Assembly: GCA_015688915.1 (NCBI GenBank)
Contig: JAATGX010000164.1
Coordinates: 1-14,805, forward strand
DNA length: 14,805 nucleotides
Direction of reading: 5' to 3'
Origin: Desulfuromonadales bacterium
Lineage (GTDB): Bacteria > Desulfobacterota > Desulfuromonadia > Geobacterales > Pseudopelobacteraceae
The notes under the pieces are model-generated. The model was not told the DNA's origin. It saw nothing but the letters and a program-made list of their open reading frames with translations, and did no database searches. The position numbers and the translations under genes were made by a program. This document shows, piece after piece, positions 6,619 through 14,091 of the stretch; positions within the stretch are counted from its first letter, which is position 1, and the number at the start of each line of letters is the position of its first letter.

Positions 6619-8340
6619 ATGGAGTGGTACAACAAACTGACCATCGGCAAGAAAATCGTGGCCTGCTTTCTGCTGGTCGCGTGTGTAGCGGGGCTGAGCG
6701 GGATTTTCTCCACCGGGGTGATCTGGGACGTCACCAAGCGCGGCTCTCTCATGTACACCTCGAACCTCATCCCGATCCGCAATCTTACCGAAGTGGTGAA
6801 AGGATACCAGACCTCCCTTGCCATGCTGCGGGACATCATCATCGACAAATCGCCGCAGGAGCAGAACGAACATCGGGAAAGGCTGAAACAGGCGGATGAC
6901 AAGGTCGCGAAGGGCCTGGAAGCATTCTTCGCATCGAACCGCTCCGCCGAGGCCACCGCGCTGCAAAAACAGATCACTGAGGACCTGCAACTTTATGGAT
7001 ACTTCCGCGACAAGGTTGTGGAACTCTCCCAGACGGACCGGCGCGACGAGGCGGTCAACATCATGCGAAACCAGGGTTCGGATGTCATCGACCGGCTCGA
7101 CGGGAACATCGCCAAGATCATGGCCATCAACGAAGCCCAGGCGTTGAACCGGTATAACGACAACAGCCTGGCGGCCCGCCGGGCCCTGGCCATGAATCTG
7201 ATCTGCCTCACGCTGGGCGTGGTAAGCGCCGTTGCCCTGGGCTACTTCCTGCATAGGGGTATCAGCACGCCTCTGCGGCAGTTGACCGAGACGGTCGGCT
7301 CCGTAACCGAGGGCAACCTGACCGGTGTGATCGGCAGTTCCTATCCCCCTGATTCGCGCAATGAGCTCCATATCCTTTCACGCAACATCGATCAGATGAC
7401 CGCCACCCTTGGCGGAATCATCACCAGGATCGCCACCGACTCCCGTCAGCTCTTCTCGGCGTCCGGTACCCTCAACCAGACATCGGAGTCAATGGCGCAA
7501 AGGGCGGATACCGCCTCGATCCGGATCTCCGATGTCTCGGTTTCCAGCGAGGAGGTGAACCTGACCGCCGCCGAGATCGCCCGCAACTGCTCCACGGCAG
7601 CCGCCAACGTCTCGCTGGCGAGCGACAGGGTGGGTGACAGCCAGCGGATCATGGCCGAAACGGTCAGGTCCATGCAGAGCATAGGGGATCATGTCCGGGA
7701 TACGGCGCAGGTAATCTCGCACCTGGGGCAGAAATCGATCCAGATCGGCGAGATCACCTCGACTATCAACGACATTGCCGACCAGACCAATCTGCTCGCC
7801 CTGAATGCGGCCATAGAGGCGGCCCGCGCCGGCGAACATGGCCGGGGTTTCGCGGTGGTGGCCGACGAGGTGCGCGCCCTGGCAGCCCGCACCACAAGGG
7901 CAACCGGAGAGATTTCCGCCATGATCCAGGCAATCCAGAACGAAGCGAACCGGGCCGTCGCCGCCATGGGCAATGGCGTCGCCGAGGTGGAGGAAGGGAC
8001 GCTGATGGTGGCCAGAACGGACGAGGCGCTCAAGGCGATCACCGACATCATCCTGGCGATCTCATCCGAGGTCGGCCATATTACCACCGCCGCCGAGGAG
8101 CAGAGCGCCTCGCTGCACGGGATAACCCAGAACATCCAGCAGGTGAGCGCAATTATCGAAAAAAATGTCGATGGAACCCAGAAAGTAGCCACCGCGGCAA
8201 CGGGTCTGAACACCATGGCGGGAGATCTTCAGGACATCGTCGGCAGGTTCAAGCTGGACAATGGCCTTGAGACACGGTCGCTTCCCGAAGAAACGTATCG
8301 GGGGTATGGATTTCCCGATCTTGCAGCGGCTGAAGCCTGA
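6619..8340 (+). CDS. methyl-accepting chemotaxis protein
   Basis: 573 residues. TM1 (11-33) and TM2 (about 190-212) flank a periplasmic helical sensor of about 155 residues with the pattern of the four-helix-bundle MCP family (GSLMYTSNLIPIRNL near 42-56). HAMP follows (about 213-265), then the long cytoplasmic coiled coil. Its conserved hairpin tip, DQTNLLALNAAIEAARAGE and the residues to VADEVRAL (388-421), contacts CheA and CheW. No NWETF-like CheR/CheB tether is present at the C-terminus (ends DLAAAEA). The ATG at 6619 follows GGGAGGAATTC; the upstream in-frame start at 6541 would bury the membrane helix behind 26 unlikely residues. It diverges from the hybrid kinase, but no che genes are present, so the array it serves is encoded elsewhere. 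The ligand is unknown. Confidence 0.95.
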   Translation: MEWYNKLTIGKKIVACFLLVACVAGLSGIFSTGVIWDVTKRGSLMYTSNLIPIRNLTEVVKGYQTSLAMLRDIIIDKSPQEQNEHRERLKQADDKVAKGLEAFFASNRSAEATALQKQITEDLQLYGYFRDKVVELSQTDRRDEAVNIMRNQGSDVIDRLDGNIAKIMAINEAQALNRYNDNSLAARRALAMNLICLTLGVVSAVALGYFLHRGISTPLRQLTETVGSVTEGNLTGVIGSSYPPDSRNELHILSRNIDQMTATLGGIITRIATDSRQLFSASGTLNQTSESMAQRADTASIRISDVSVSSEEVNLTAAEIARNCSTAAANVSLASDRVGDSQRIMAETVRSMQSIGDHVRDTAQVISHLGQKSIQIGEITSTINDIADQTNLLALNAAIEAARAGEHGRGFAVVADEVRALAARTTRATGEISAMIQAIQNEANRAVAAMGNGVAEVEEGTLMVARTDEALKAITDIILAISSEVGHITTAAEEQSASLHGITQNIQQVSAIIEKNVDGTQKVATAATGLNTMAGDLQDIVGRFKLDNGLETRSLPEETYRGYGFPDLAAAEA

Positions 8341-8409
8341 GCAAACGGATCGTTCTTGAGTCGACAGCGCCATCATCTCATTAATTTCGTTGCTGAATTA
8401 TCACATTAA

Positions 8410-8437
8410 TTGCAATGCCCCCGTCATGTACTATACT
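8410..8437 (+). promoter_or_regulatory. sigma-70-type promoter of the sixA-CHAD operon
   Basis: TTGCAA (8410-8415), a 16-base spacer and TATACT (8432-8437) lie 28 bases before the sixA ATG, placing the start near 8444. The leader is therefore very short (about 22 bases) and contains the ribosome site TAGGAGGGT, which leaves little room for leader regulation. Confidence 0.7.
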
Positions 8438-8465
8438 TCTAACATGCGGATTTTAGGAGGGTACC

Positions 8466-8978
8466 ATGATTCTCTACATCATGAGGCATGCCGAGGCGGT
8501 TGAGGCCGGGGACGCCCTGTGCGACGAATGGCGCTTCCTCACGGAAAACGGCCGCAGGTCGGTCGAACGGATTTCGAAGCAGATCGGTGAATATGGGCGC
8601 AAGCCGCGCCTGATCATCAGCAGTCCCCTGGTCCGGGCGGTTCAGACGGCGCAGATTGCCGCCGTGAACGCCTGCCGCAAGAACCGCGTAACGGTCAGCG
8701 GCCTGCTGGCGCCGGGCGGTGATATGGACGAACTCATCACCCTTCTCAAGGGATACGCGGATGCAAAACGCGTCATGGTGGTCGGGCACGAGCCCCAACT
8801 GGGCGCCCTGGTCAGCGCGCTCCTGCGACGCAGCGGTGCCATCTCCCTGAAAAAGGCGAGCTGTGTGGCCCTGGAACTTCTCCCGGAAAAGGAAGACAAA
8901 CCAGCCGACTTTCTCTGGTACATGCTCCCCGGCAACAAGGTAATCACCGCCCTGAAAAGGGCCTTTCCCGCACCATGA
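8466..8978 (+). CDS. sixA: SixA-type phosphohistidine phosphatase
   Basis: 170 residues, a compact histidine-phosphatase fold of SixA size. The catalytic RHG-type motif is MRHAE, with Arg7 and the nucleophile His8. Arg57 in SSPLVRAVQTA and His108 in VVGHEPQLG complete the phosphate pocket. Like other SixA proteins it lacks the large insertions of phosphoglycerate mutases. E. coli SixA removes phosphate from histidine of the phosphotransferase protein NPr and was first described as acting on the ArcB Hpt domain; the substrate here is unknown. TAGGAGGG six bases before the ATG makes the start certain. The CHAD gene follows after 18 bases, so the two are co-transcribed. Confidence 0.9.
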   Translation: MILYIMRHAEAVEAGDALCDEWRFLTENGRRSVERISKQIGEYGRKPRLIISSPLVRAVQTAQIAAVNACRKNRVTVSGLLAPGGDMDELITLLKGYADAKRVMVVGHEPQLGALVSALLRRSGAISLKKASCVALELLPEKEDKPADFLWYMLPGNKVITALKRAFPAP

Positions 8979-8996
8979 CCAGGAACTGACCCCGCA

Positions 8997-9866
8997 ATGG
9001 CAGACATGCCGAATGACGATACCGTCATCGAACGCGGTCGGAACGTCCTCCGCGACCAATGGACGGAGATGCGGCGGCTCAGGCGTGCGGTTCTCGCTAC
9101 CGGGGAGCTTGAAGACATCCATGACCTGCGGGTCGCCTCGCGCCGCTTCAGGGCGGTCTTGAAGCTGTTCAGTCCGTTCACGCCCCGGAAACAGACGACA
9201 GTGCTGCAAAGTCAGGCCCGCAAGCTGACAAGGGCGCTCGGCAGATTGCGCAACATCGATGAGGCCGGGACGTTCTTTCTGGCCATCCTGCCCTCCGGAA
9301 GCGCGGGACATGCACGAGCGCCGCGATCGGTGATCACCGTCCTGGCCGATCTTCGGAAGGACGAGGCGGCCAGGGTCCGCACGGTCCTGAAGGCATTCAA
9401 GCCGAAGAGGCTCGGCCCGCTGGTACGGGAGGTGGCGTCGGGCATGGCCGGTGACCTGTCTCCGGATTTGAGTGCGGCAGGCTTTCCCGCCTACTTGGCA
9501 GACACGTCTCTCGAACTGCTTCAGCGGATTCACGACCACCTGGCAGCGGCGAAGGCGCCTGAAAACCCCGAGGAGCGCCATGCCCTGCGGATTGCCGTCA
9601 AGAAATGGCGCTATTTTATTGAAATCGTCACGCGCATCCTTGACCGGGATTACGCGGCCGTTCTGGAGCGTCTCAAGAACTACCAGTCGGTTCTGGGCCG
9701 GATGAACGACATGGTGGAGTTTTCCTCGCTCTGCCGTGACTTGAAACTGAAGCCCGCTGAGCGGCGGGTGGTGGAAGAAGCGCTCCGCCGCGAAACCGGG
9801 CTACTGTGGGAACGCTTCCTTGAACTGCTGGAGACGGAGCCGCTCTGCATCACCTTTTGCCTCTGA
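8997..9866 (+). CDS. CHAD-domain protein
   Basis: 289 residues. The sequence has two related all-alpha halves, as expected of CHAD: an IHDLRVASRRFRAVLK segment with His42 and an ERHALRIAVKKWRYF segment with His195. Each begins with the conserved histidine and continues with a basic helix. CHAD domains bind inorganic polyphosphate through this positively charged groove and often localise to polyphosphate granules; they frequently sit beside SixA, CYTH or polyphosphate-kinase genes. There is no CYTH domain on this protein. The ATG at 8997 follows the sixA stop by 18 bases with only a weak AGGA some 12 bases upstream, so translation probably depends on coupling to sixA. The role with SixA (polyphosphate or histidine-phosphate handling) is inferred. 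Confidence 0.88.
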   Translation: MADMPNDDTVIERGRNVLRDQWTEMRRLRRAVLATGELEDIHDLRVASRRFRAVLKLFSPFTPRKQTTVLQSQARKLTRALGRLRNIDEAGTFFLAILPSGSAGHARAPRSVITVLADLRKDEAARVRTVLKAFKPKRLGPLVREVASGMAGDLSPDLSAAGFPAYLADTSLELLQRIHDHLAAAKAPENPEERHALRIAVKKWRYFIEIVTRILDRDYAAVLERLKNYQSVLGRMNDMVEFSSLCRDLKLKPAERRVVEEALRRETGLLWERFLELLETEPLCITFCL

Positions 9867-9989
9867 GGTCAATGGTTCCCAACTCGTTCTGTTTTGGGCC
9901 GGCCACTCCAGCCCAGCCTGAGTTCAAGGGTGTCGTTTTGGTGTGGATTGATCGGGTCGGACAGGGGGATGAAAATAAGAAGGGGAGTT

Positions 9990-10014
9990 ACGATGCGGTG
10001 TCCCATCGCCCCTC
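9990..10014 (+). other. structured stretch in the sixA-CHAD 3' region
   Basis: The 173 bases between the CHAD stop and the terminator stem hold no credible gene. CGATG and CATCG near 9990 and 10006, extended by GGGG and CCCC further out, can form a hairpin. The string GATGAAAATA occurs at about 9968 and again at 10028, each time just after a G-rich tract. It could be a 3' UTR structure or a small RNA, or nothing. Confidence 0.25.
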
Positions 10015-10039
10015 CGGTCAGGGCGGCGATGAAAATACA

Positions 10040-10068
10040 GGGGAACCCGACGAGGGTTCCCCGTTTTT
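10040..10068. terminator. probable bidirectional intrinsic terminator between the CHAD and HU genes
   Basis: GGGGAACCC (10040-10048), a five-base loop GACGA and GGGTTCCCC (10054-10062) form a perfect nine-base-pair stem. On the plus strand it is followed by GTTTTT, a standard terminator for the sixA-CHAD transcript. On the minus strand the stem comes 12 bases after the HU stop and is followed by TGTATTTTC, so it can also end the HU transcript. Confidence 0.85.
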
Positions 10069-10074
10069 GTGAAC

Positions 10075-10437
10075 CTATTTCTTTTTGCCCTTGGGCGCTA
10101 CCTTGGCTTTGGCCTTGGCCGGCGCTTTGACTGCCTTTGCCGCTTTCGGAGCTGCCTTGACAGACTTGGCCTTCAGATCCTTTAATGCCTTGCCGGGGGT
10201 AAACTTCCCGTTCGTCTTGGCAGCGATCTTGATGGGCTTGCCTGTTGCGGGATTTCTGCCATTGCGGGCAGCACGGGTAACTGCGCTGAACGTACCGAAT
10301 CCAACCAGGGAAACCTTGTTGCCGGCTTTCAAAGCTGCTGTCGTCTCCGTAATGAAGCTTTCAAGAGCCTTTCCCGCCTGGACCTTCGTGATTCCTGCCG
10401 CTTCGGCCAATTTTGCTACCAGATCCGCTTTTGTCAT
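10075..10437 (-). CDS. HU-family nucleoid protein with histone-H1-like C-terminal tail
   Basis: 120 residues. Residues 1-90 are a typical HU/IHF fold: TKADLVAKLAEAAGI at the start, the GFGTF turn (46-50), and the DNA-wrapping arm with the RNPATGK tip (61-67), whose proline intercalates into DNA in the family. Residues 91-120 form an added tail made almost only of Lys, Ala, Pro and Val (KAAPKAA, KAPAKAKAK, PKGKKK), like the tails of histone H1 or mycobacterial HupB. Family proteins bend and compact DNA as dimers; the tail should add nonspecific DNA binding. The ATG at 10437 follows AAAAGGAGGG; the frame stays open to 10509 but those codons overlap the promoter. It is a single-gene unit between two terminators. 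HU is clear; whether it is the main HU or a specialised paralogue is not. Confidence 0.93.
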   Translation of the reverse strand: MTKADLVAKLAEAAGITKVQAGKALESFITETTAALKAGNKVSLVGFGTFSAVTRAARNGRNPATGKPIKIAAKTNGKFTPGKALKDLKAKSVKAAPKAAKAVKAPAKAKAKVAPKGKKK

Positions 10438-10466
10438 GGTGCCCTCCTTTTGTTGGGATTTTCTTG

Positions 10467-10495
10467 TATATAGCGCAACGAAGCCAATGTCCACA
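10467..10495 (-). promoter_or_regulatory. candidate HU promoter
   Basis: On the minus strand a TATATA -10 (10467-10472) lies about 30 bases before the HU start codon. The best -35 at normal spacing is TGTGGA, 17 bases upstream, a weak match. The AT-rich run further upstream (T/A tracts around 10510-10530) could serve as an UP element or as a target of HU itself. Confidence 0.4.
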
Positions 10496-10550
10496 ACAAA
10501 GTTAATCACAATTTACATTTTTTTTGCGATAAGTAGTGGATGTATGGAGA

Positions 10551-10588
10551 AAAAATGAAAAAAGCTTTACGGATTTTTCCGTAAAGCC
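10551..10588 (-). terminator. strong intrinsic terminator at the end of the Hachiman operon
   Basis: On the minus strand CCGTAAAGC at 10564-10572 pairs perfectly with GCTTTACGG at 10579-10587 around a six-base A-rich loop, and is followed directly by TTTTTTCATTTTTT. It lies about 110 bases after the stop codon of the 60-codon gene and before the HU promoter. It should end the hamA-hamB transcript and shield HU from it. If the neighbouring tRNA-like sequence is genuine, this may originally have been that RNA's own terminator. Confidence 0.88.
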
Positions 10589-10598
10589 TTGAATTTCA

Positions 10599-10622
10599 TG
10601 GAGGACTGGAATCGAATCGATC
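10599..10622 (-). repeat. tRNA/tmRNA 3'-end-like sequence, possible attachment-site scar
   Basis: On the minus strand GATTCGATTCCAGTCCTCCA ends at 10599, followed at once by the terminator at 10551-10588. It resembles a T-loop (TTCGATTC) plus the 3' acceptor strand of a tRNA or tmRNA. The match is imperfect: the spacing from the T-loop to the end is about two bases short for a standard tRNA, there is no separate CCA, and no complete cloverleaf can be folded from the upstream AT-rich sequence (10620-10697). Integrated elements leave such 3' fragments at the end away from the intact RNA gene, which would here place the element to the right. It could also be chance similarity. Confidence 0.35.
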
Positions 10623-10697
10623 TTGTAACTAACTGGTATTTAAGGCATATAATCAGTTGGTTTTTGTTTAACGCCCCTAAAAAAGCCCCCACCATCT

Positions 10698-10880
10698 TTA
10701 CGGCTTGATATAGGCATTCAGCCCGATAGTGACCGGCTTGCCGTCAACCATGGCGTCGGTGACAGCGTTTCCTCTTGTGCTCGCAACAACGAGAGTTTTG
10801 CCTGAAGACGACGGGATCGGTTTTTCCAGGTCGATTTCGATGCAGAGTTTGTTGCCTTTGATTTCAACTTTCATGGCCAT
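10698..10880 (-). CDS. 60-residue conserved-looking protein of unknown function, third gene of the Hachiman operon
   Basis: The protein begins MAMKVEIKGNKLCIEI, then has a KPIPSSSGKTLVVASTRGN segment and ends VDGKPVTIGLNAYIKP. It is compact, without signal peptide or membrane helix, and rich in predicted beta strands. I recall similar 55-65 residue proteins with GKTLVVAST and GLNAYIK motifs near bacterial mobile elements, but no function is known to me. The SGKT is not a full Walker A. The ATG at 10880 is chosen because AGGAG lies eight bases before it; the ATG at 10901 has no site and starts inside its own leader. The gene lies 55 bases after hamB on the same strand and before the shared terminator, so it is probably co-transcribed. 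A role in defence is conjecture. Confidence 0.75.
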   Translation of the reverse strand: MAMKVEIKGNKLCIEIDLEKPIPSSSGKTLVVASTRGNAVTDAMVDGKPVTIGLNAYIKP

Positions 10881-10935
10881 AGGTGACACTCCTGTTTTCA
10901 TTTACTGGATGATGTTGGTCTATTCAAGAAGTGAC

Positions 10936-13900
10936 TTACTCAACCCCCTCGATCACCTTCCAAATCCTAAAATAATCCTGCCCGCTTTCTCCCAGGGCTT
11001 GGGTCCATACCCGTGCATCAGTCTGTGCCAATTTTGTTCGCAATTGTGGCAATGGCAGGTTCCTTGCTGTTCTCAAGGTTTGAGCCAACGGTTGCGCTGC
11101 TCCTCGAGGGACCCCAAGCAATCGTAGAGCAATAGCTTCGTCAGTATTGACTCCGTAGAAAACACGGGCGGGCAAATTGCGAAGCGTCTGTTGATCGACT
11201 TCCTCTAATTGCTCGAATCTGTCGCCAAAAGTCATGGTCTGAAGGGCGGCCAGCCCCCATGACGCTGTCTGGGTGAGTTTACCGAATACATTTTTGCAGC
11301 AATCCGTTAATGCCTTAGTTGGCTCAACTGCCCCGCCATCAAGTTTTGTCGCAAAATATGCTTGAGCCATATCAGGCAAGCTTGCACCATTAACCCAATC
11401 CCTGACCATGCATGCTAACCGGTCTCCGTCCGGTCCTCGACCACCGGTGGCTGCTTCCAAATTTTCACGGAGTTCAGGTACTGCCAGCAGGATCCCCATC
11501 AATTTTTGCAGATTTTTTCCATCTCTGCCAAAGAGACGATTAGCATCCCATACGTCTTCGTTAATACGTTCACTTGATAACTTACCTAATGTAATACTGA
11601 CCGTCTCCCATGAAAATCCGGTGCTATCTACAAGCTTGAGCGATTTTCCGGCAATCCTCTCGCCATAAGTCTGCACGCTTACTACTAATCGATTTGCCCA
11701 GTCGCTACGTGTCCGGCGTAGGTTCTGGAATCCCAGCGTACCACGCAGCACTTGCTCAACTTCATTGGCAAAGCGTTGCGGATCTCCTATCTGACGATAT
11801 GTATGCGCCAAGTACTGGAGGAAGGCTGACCATTCCGGTAAATGAAATAGCCGATGCAACTCAAGCGGAGCACCAGTAGCAATGACTGCCTGGACCATAG
11901 CAATCAGCGTCGAATTTAACGATGTAACCTGCTGACCTACGAATTCGCGAAGCTTGATAGCTTTCCGTTCATCTGTGGCAGCAAGTGCTACGATGCCTAC
12001 ACTGCCATGATCAACACGCCCAGCCCTGCCTGCCAGATTCCAGAAATCTTCGGGTGGCATGTCTTCCCCGTAAGGATATTGATGTGCAGCCATGACCACT
12101 CCCGAAACCGGAAAATTGACACCTTGGGCAATAGTCGTTGTCGACACCAACACGTTTATCAACTCACGTTCAAACAGCCATTCGACGAGCGCCTTGGCTT
12201 CATCGGACAATCCAGAGTGGTGTACTCCCACACCATATTCCAAGAGCTTGCAGAGCGCGAAACCTTCTCCGAACTCCCGTTCCAGATAGCGCTGTACCAA
12301 CTGCACATCTTCATGTACCGTCTCGGCCCTGTTGTCAGGATGCATGAAATTCTCGGCAAGATTCCATGTGTTGGGAATAGTCCCTGCTAGAACTATAACT
12401 GGTCCACGTTCTTTCATCACCTGTGCGGTGGCGGCGGCCACTTTGCTGGAATTTCCTTTCACCTGTGACCACGACAGACCCAAAAGCCTGTCGGCGGAAA
12501 GCTGCAAATGCTCAGGGACACTCAAGGTGTGCCTCGATGTGTGCAGGGTTTCCAACTCTAGCGAATATTCGCCCCTCCCTGCACCCTGCCGCGGATGACT
12601 CAGTACTATTGCCCGGTCATTGGGCTGCCAATCTATACCCAATTCAATGTCATTGTTGCTGTCTGGAGCTAGCCAGCGGGCTATCTCCGAGGCGTTGGGT
12701 ATGAATGGCGTCAACAACAGGAACTGTGCATAACGGCACTCTCGGTTAATCGTCGCCAGCAACAATTCCAACTTTATACCACGTCCCTGTTGAGCGAGGT
12801 TATGGGCTTCGTCCACCACAACCAGCGTGAGAGGCCGCCCGATTCTATCTTCCCAACCGCCCCTTAGCATCAGATCGAGTTTTTCCGGGGTAGTCACCAG
12901 TACTCGGAACTGGGTAGCGTCCTGCCTGTCCGTGAGCAGGGTTGCTTCCATGCCGTCTATCTCAAGGGCCGGACTAACCTTTTCGACATTGATATTGAGC
13001 GAGGCAAAATCGCGCCGCAGTCGGGTTGCGACCTGGTTCACCAAGGCACGGGTTGGGGCGAGATAGGCGATCCACCCCTTTTCATGATCGAACTGATTAA
13101 GTGCCTGCAGGATGCGGAATTCGGCGATGATTGTCTTGCCGCTGGAGGTCGGCAAATTGACCACGACTGCACGATGGCCGGAGCCGAGCAAACCGGCCTC
13201 ACGCAAAGTGCGCCGTTGCGGGGGAAGCATCTCGAAGATCGGGTTGGTCTTTTCCCTGGAAACCAGATGATGGACAAACCGAGTAACACGAGAGTTAACC
13301 GCGCGGGTAACGGTCCAGATGCAGTTGTCCACCAATTGCTGTGCTGTGCGGGCGAGTAGTCGCACCATGGAGTCCAGATCAATCAGTTCGGCACGACCAC
13401 AGGCTGTCAGAGCCCTGTCGAACTGGGCTTCCAGTTGTTGCCGGGCATCGAAGCGTCCGCCGATCTCCCCTTGGGTGGTGAAAATGGCTAGCAACTCGCC
13501 CGCCTTGGATAGATGATAGAGGGCCACCAGTTCCCACGCGGCGATGCGCGCCGTTGAATCCCTGGCATCCAGATACTCGGCCTCGTAGTTCGCCTGTTGC
13601 TGTCTAAGTGCAACAACCTGGGCCTGCACGGCGTCGAGGTCAGACCAACCGTCCTTGCGAACAATCCGTAGCCAGACCTCAAGGATCGTCGCCAGGGTAC
13701 GTTCGCCCCATGAGTCAGAATCCAGCGGCAGAGCGGGCCATGGCGTTTCTTTCAACACGCGGCGGGCATCGACGCCACGCTCACCGATTACCCCAAGACA
13801 GGCGAGACGCAAACAGGTCTTTGCTGACTCAAGCGGAGGTTCCGGTCGCGGGAGAACACGTAAAAGCTGGAAGGCTTCGGCGCTCACCTGCCGGAGAGAA

Positions 13901-14091
13901 TCGACCTCCCTTTCGTTGTCCAGAAGGTCGATGACGGCTAATTCCAAGGCCTCCGCAGCAAAAAGCAGATTGTTGTCTTCTTCCTGCTCCCTGACCAATC
14001 CAAATGCATTATTGAGCAAACGGCGTGACGCCTCGGTGCGAGCCAGCTGCAAGAGATCCGGATTAAGGCTGTCCATTATCCAGGAAGTCAT
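10936..14091 (-). CDS. hamB: HamB, Hachiman anti-phage Ski2-like SF2 helicase
   Basis: 1051 residues. An alpha-helical N-terminal region (1-300) precedes a superfamily 2 helicase core: motif I PTSSGKT (314-320), Ia APTRALVNQ (345-353), TTPEKLDL (400-407), the DEAH box (427-430), the second RecA-like domain with GVGVHHSGLS (620-629), motif V STTTIAQGVNFP (650-661) and motif VI NLAGRAGR (685-692), close to Ski2/Brr2-type enzymes. A roughly 350-residue C-terminal region follows. With a DUF1837 nuclease upstream this is the Hachiman pair, related to AbpAB of E. coli. In that family the helicase holds the nuclease inactive until it meets aberrant DNA during infection. The ATG at 14091 overlaps the hamA stop as ATGA and follows AAGGGGG; an upstream TTG at 14121 is rejected. 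All helicase motifs look intact. Confidence 0.92.
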   Translation of the reverse strand: MTSWIMDSLNPDLLQLARTEASRRLLNNAFGLVREQEEDNNLLFAAEALELAVIDLLDNEREVDSLRQVSAEAFQLLRVLPRPEPPLESAKTCLRLACLGVIGERGVDARRVLKETPWPALPLDSDSWGERTLATILEVWLRIVRKDGWSDLDAVQAQVVALRQQQANYEAEYLDARDSTARIAAWELVALYHLSKAGELLAIFTTQGEIGGRFDARQQLEAQFDRALTACGRAELIDLDSMVRLLARTAQQLVDNCIWTVTRAVNSRVTRFVHHLVSREKTNPIFEMLPPQRRTLREAGLLGSGHRAVVVNLPTSSGKTIIAEFRILQALNQFDHEKGWIAYLAPTRALVNQVATRLRRDFASLNINVEKVSPALEIDGMEATLLTDRQDATQFRVLVTTPEKLDLMLRGGWEDRIGRPLTLVVVDEAHNLAQQGRGIKLELLLATINRECRYAQFLLLTPFIPNASEIARWLAPDSNNDIELGIDWQPNDRAIVLSHPRQGAGRGEYSLELETLHTSRHTLSVPEHLQLSADRLLGLSWSQVKGNSSKVAAATAQVMKERGPVIVLAGTIPNTWNLAENFMHPDNRAETVHEDVQLVQRYLEREFGEGFALCKLLEYGVGVHHSGLSDEAKALVEWLFERELINVLVSTTTIAQGVNFPVSGVVMAAHQYPYGEDMPPEDFWNLAGRAGRVDHGSVGIVALAATDERKAIKLREFVGQQVTSLNSTLIAMVQAVIATGAPLELHRLFHLPEWSAFLQYLAHTYRQIGDPQRFANEVEQVLRGTLGFQNLRRTRSDWANRLVVSVQTYGERIAGKSLKLVDSTGFSWETVSITLGKLSSERINEDVWDANRLFGRDGKNLQKLMGILLAVPELRENLEAATGGRGPDGDRLACMVRDWVNGASLPDMAQAYFATKLDGGAVEPTKALTDCCKNVFGKLTQTASWGLAALQTMTFGDRFEQLEEVDQQTLRNLPARVFYGVNTDEAIALRLLGVPRGAAQPLAQTLRTARNLPLPQLRTKLAQTDARVWTQALGESGQDYFRIWKVIEGVE

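Noticed and set aside
8439..9581. 380-codon minus-strand frame opposite sixA and the CHAD gene
   Set aside because: It spans two real genes in antisense and has no recognisable motif or ribosome site.
10599..10680. Complete tRNA gene
   Set aside because: Only a T-loop/acceptor-like 3' piece is seen; no anticodon or D arm can be paired upstream and the acceptor spacing is short.
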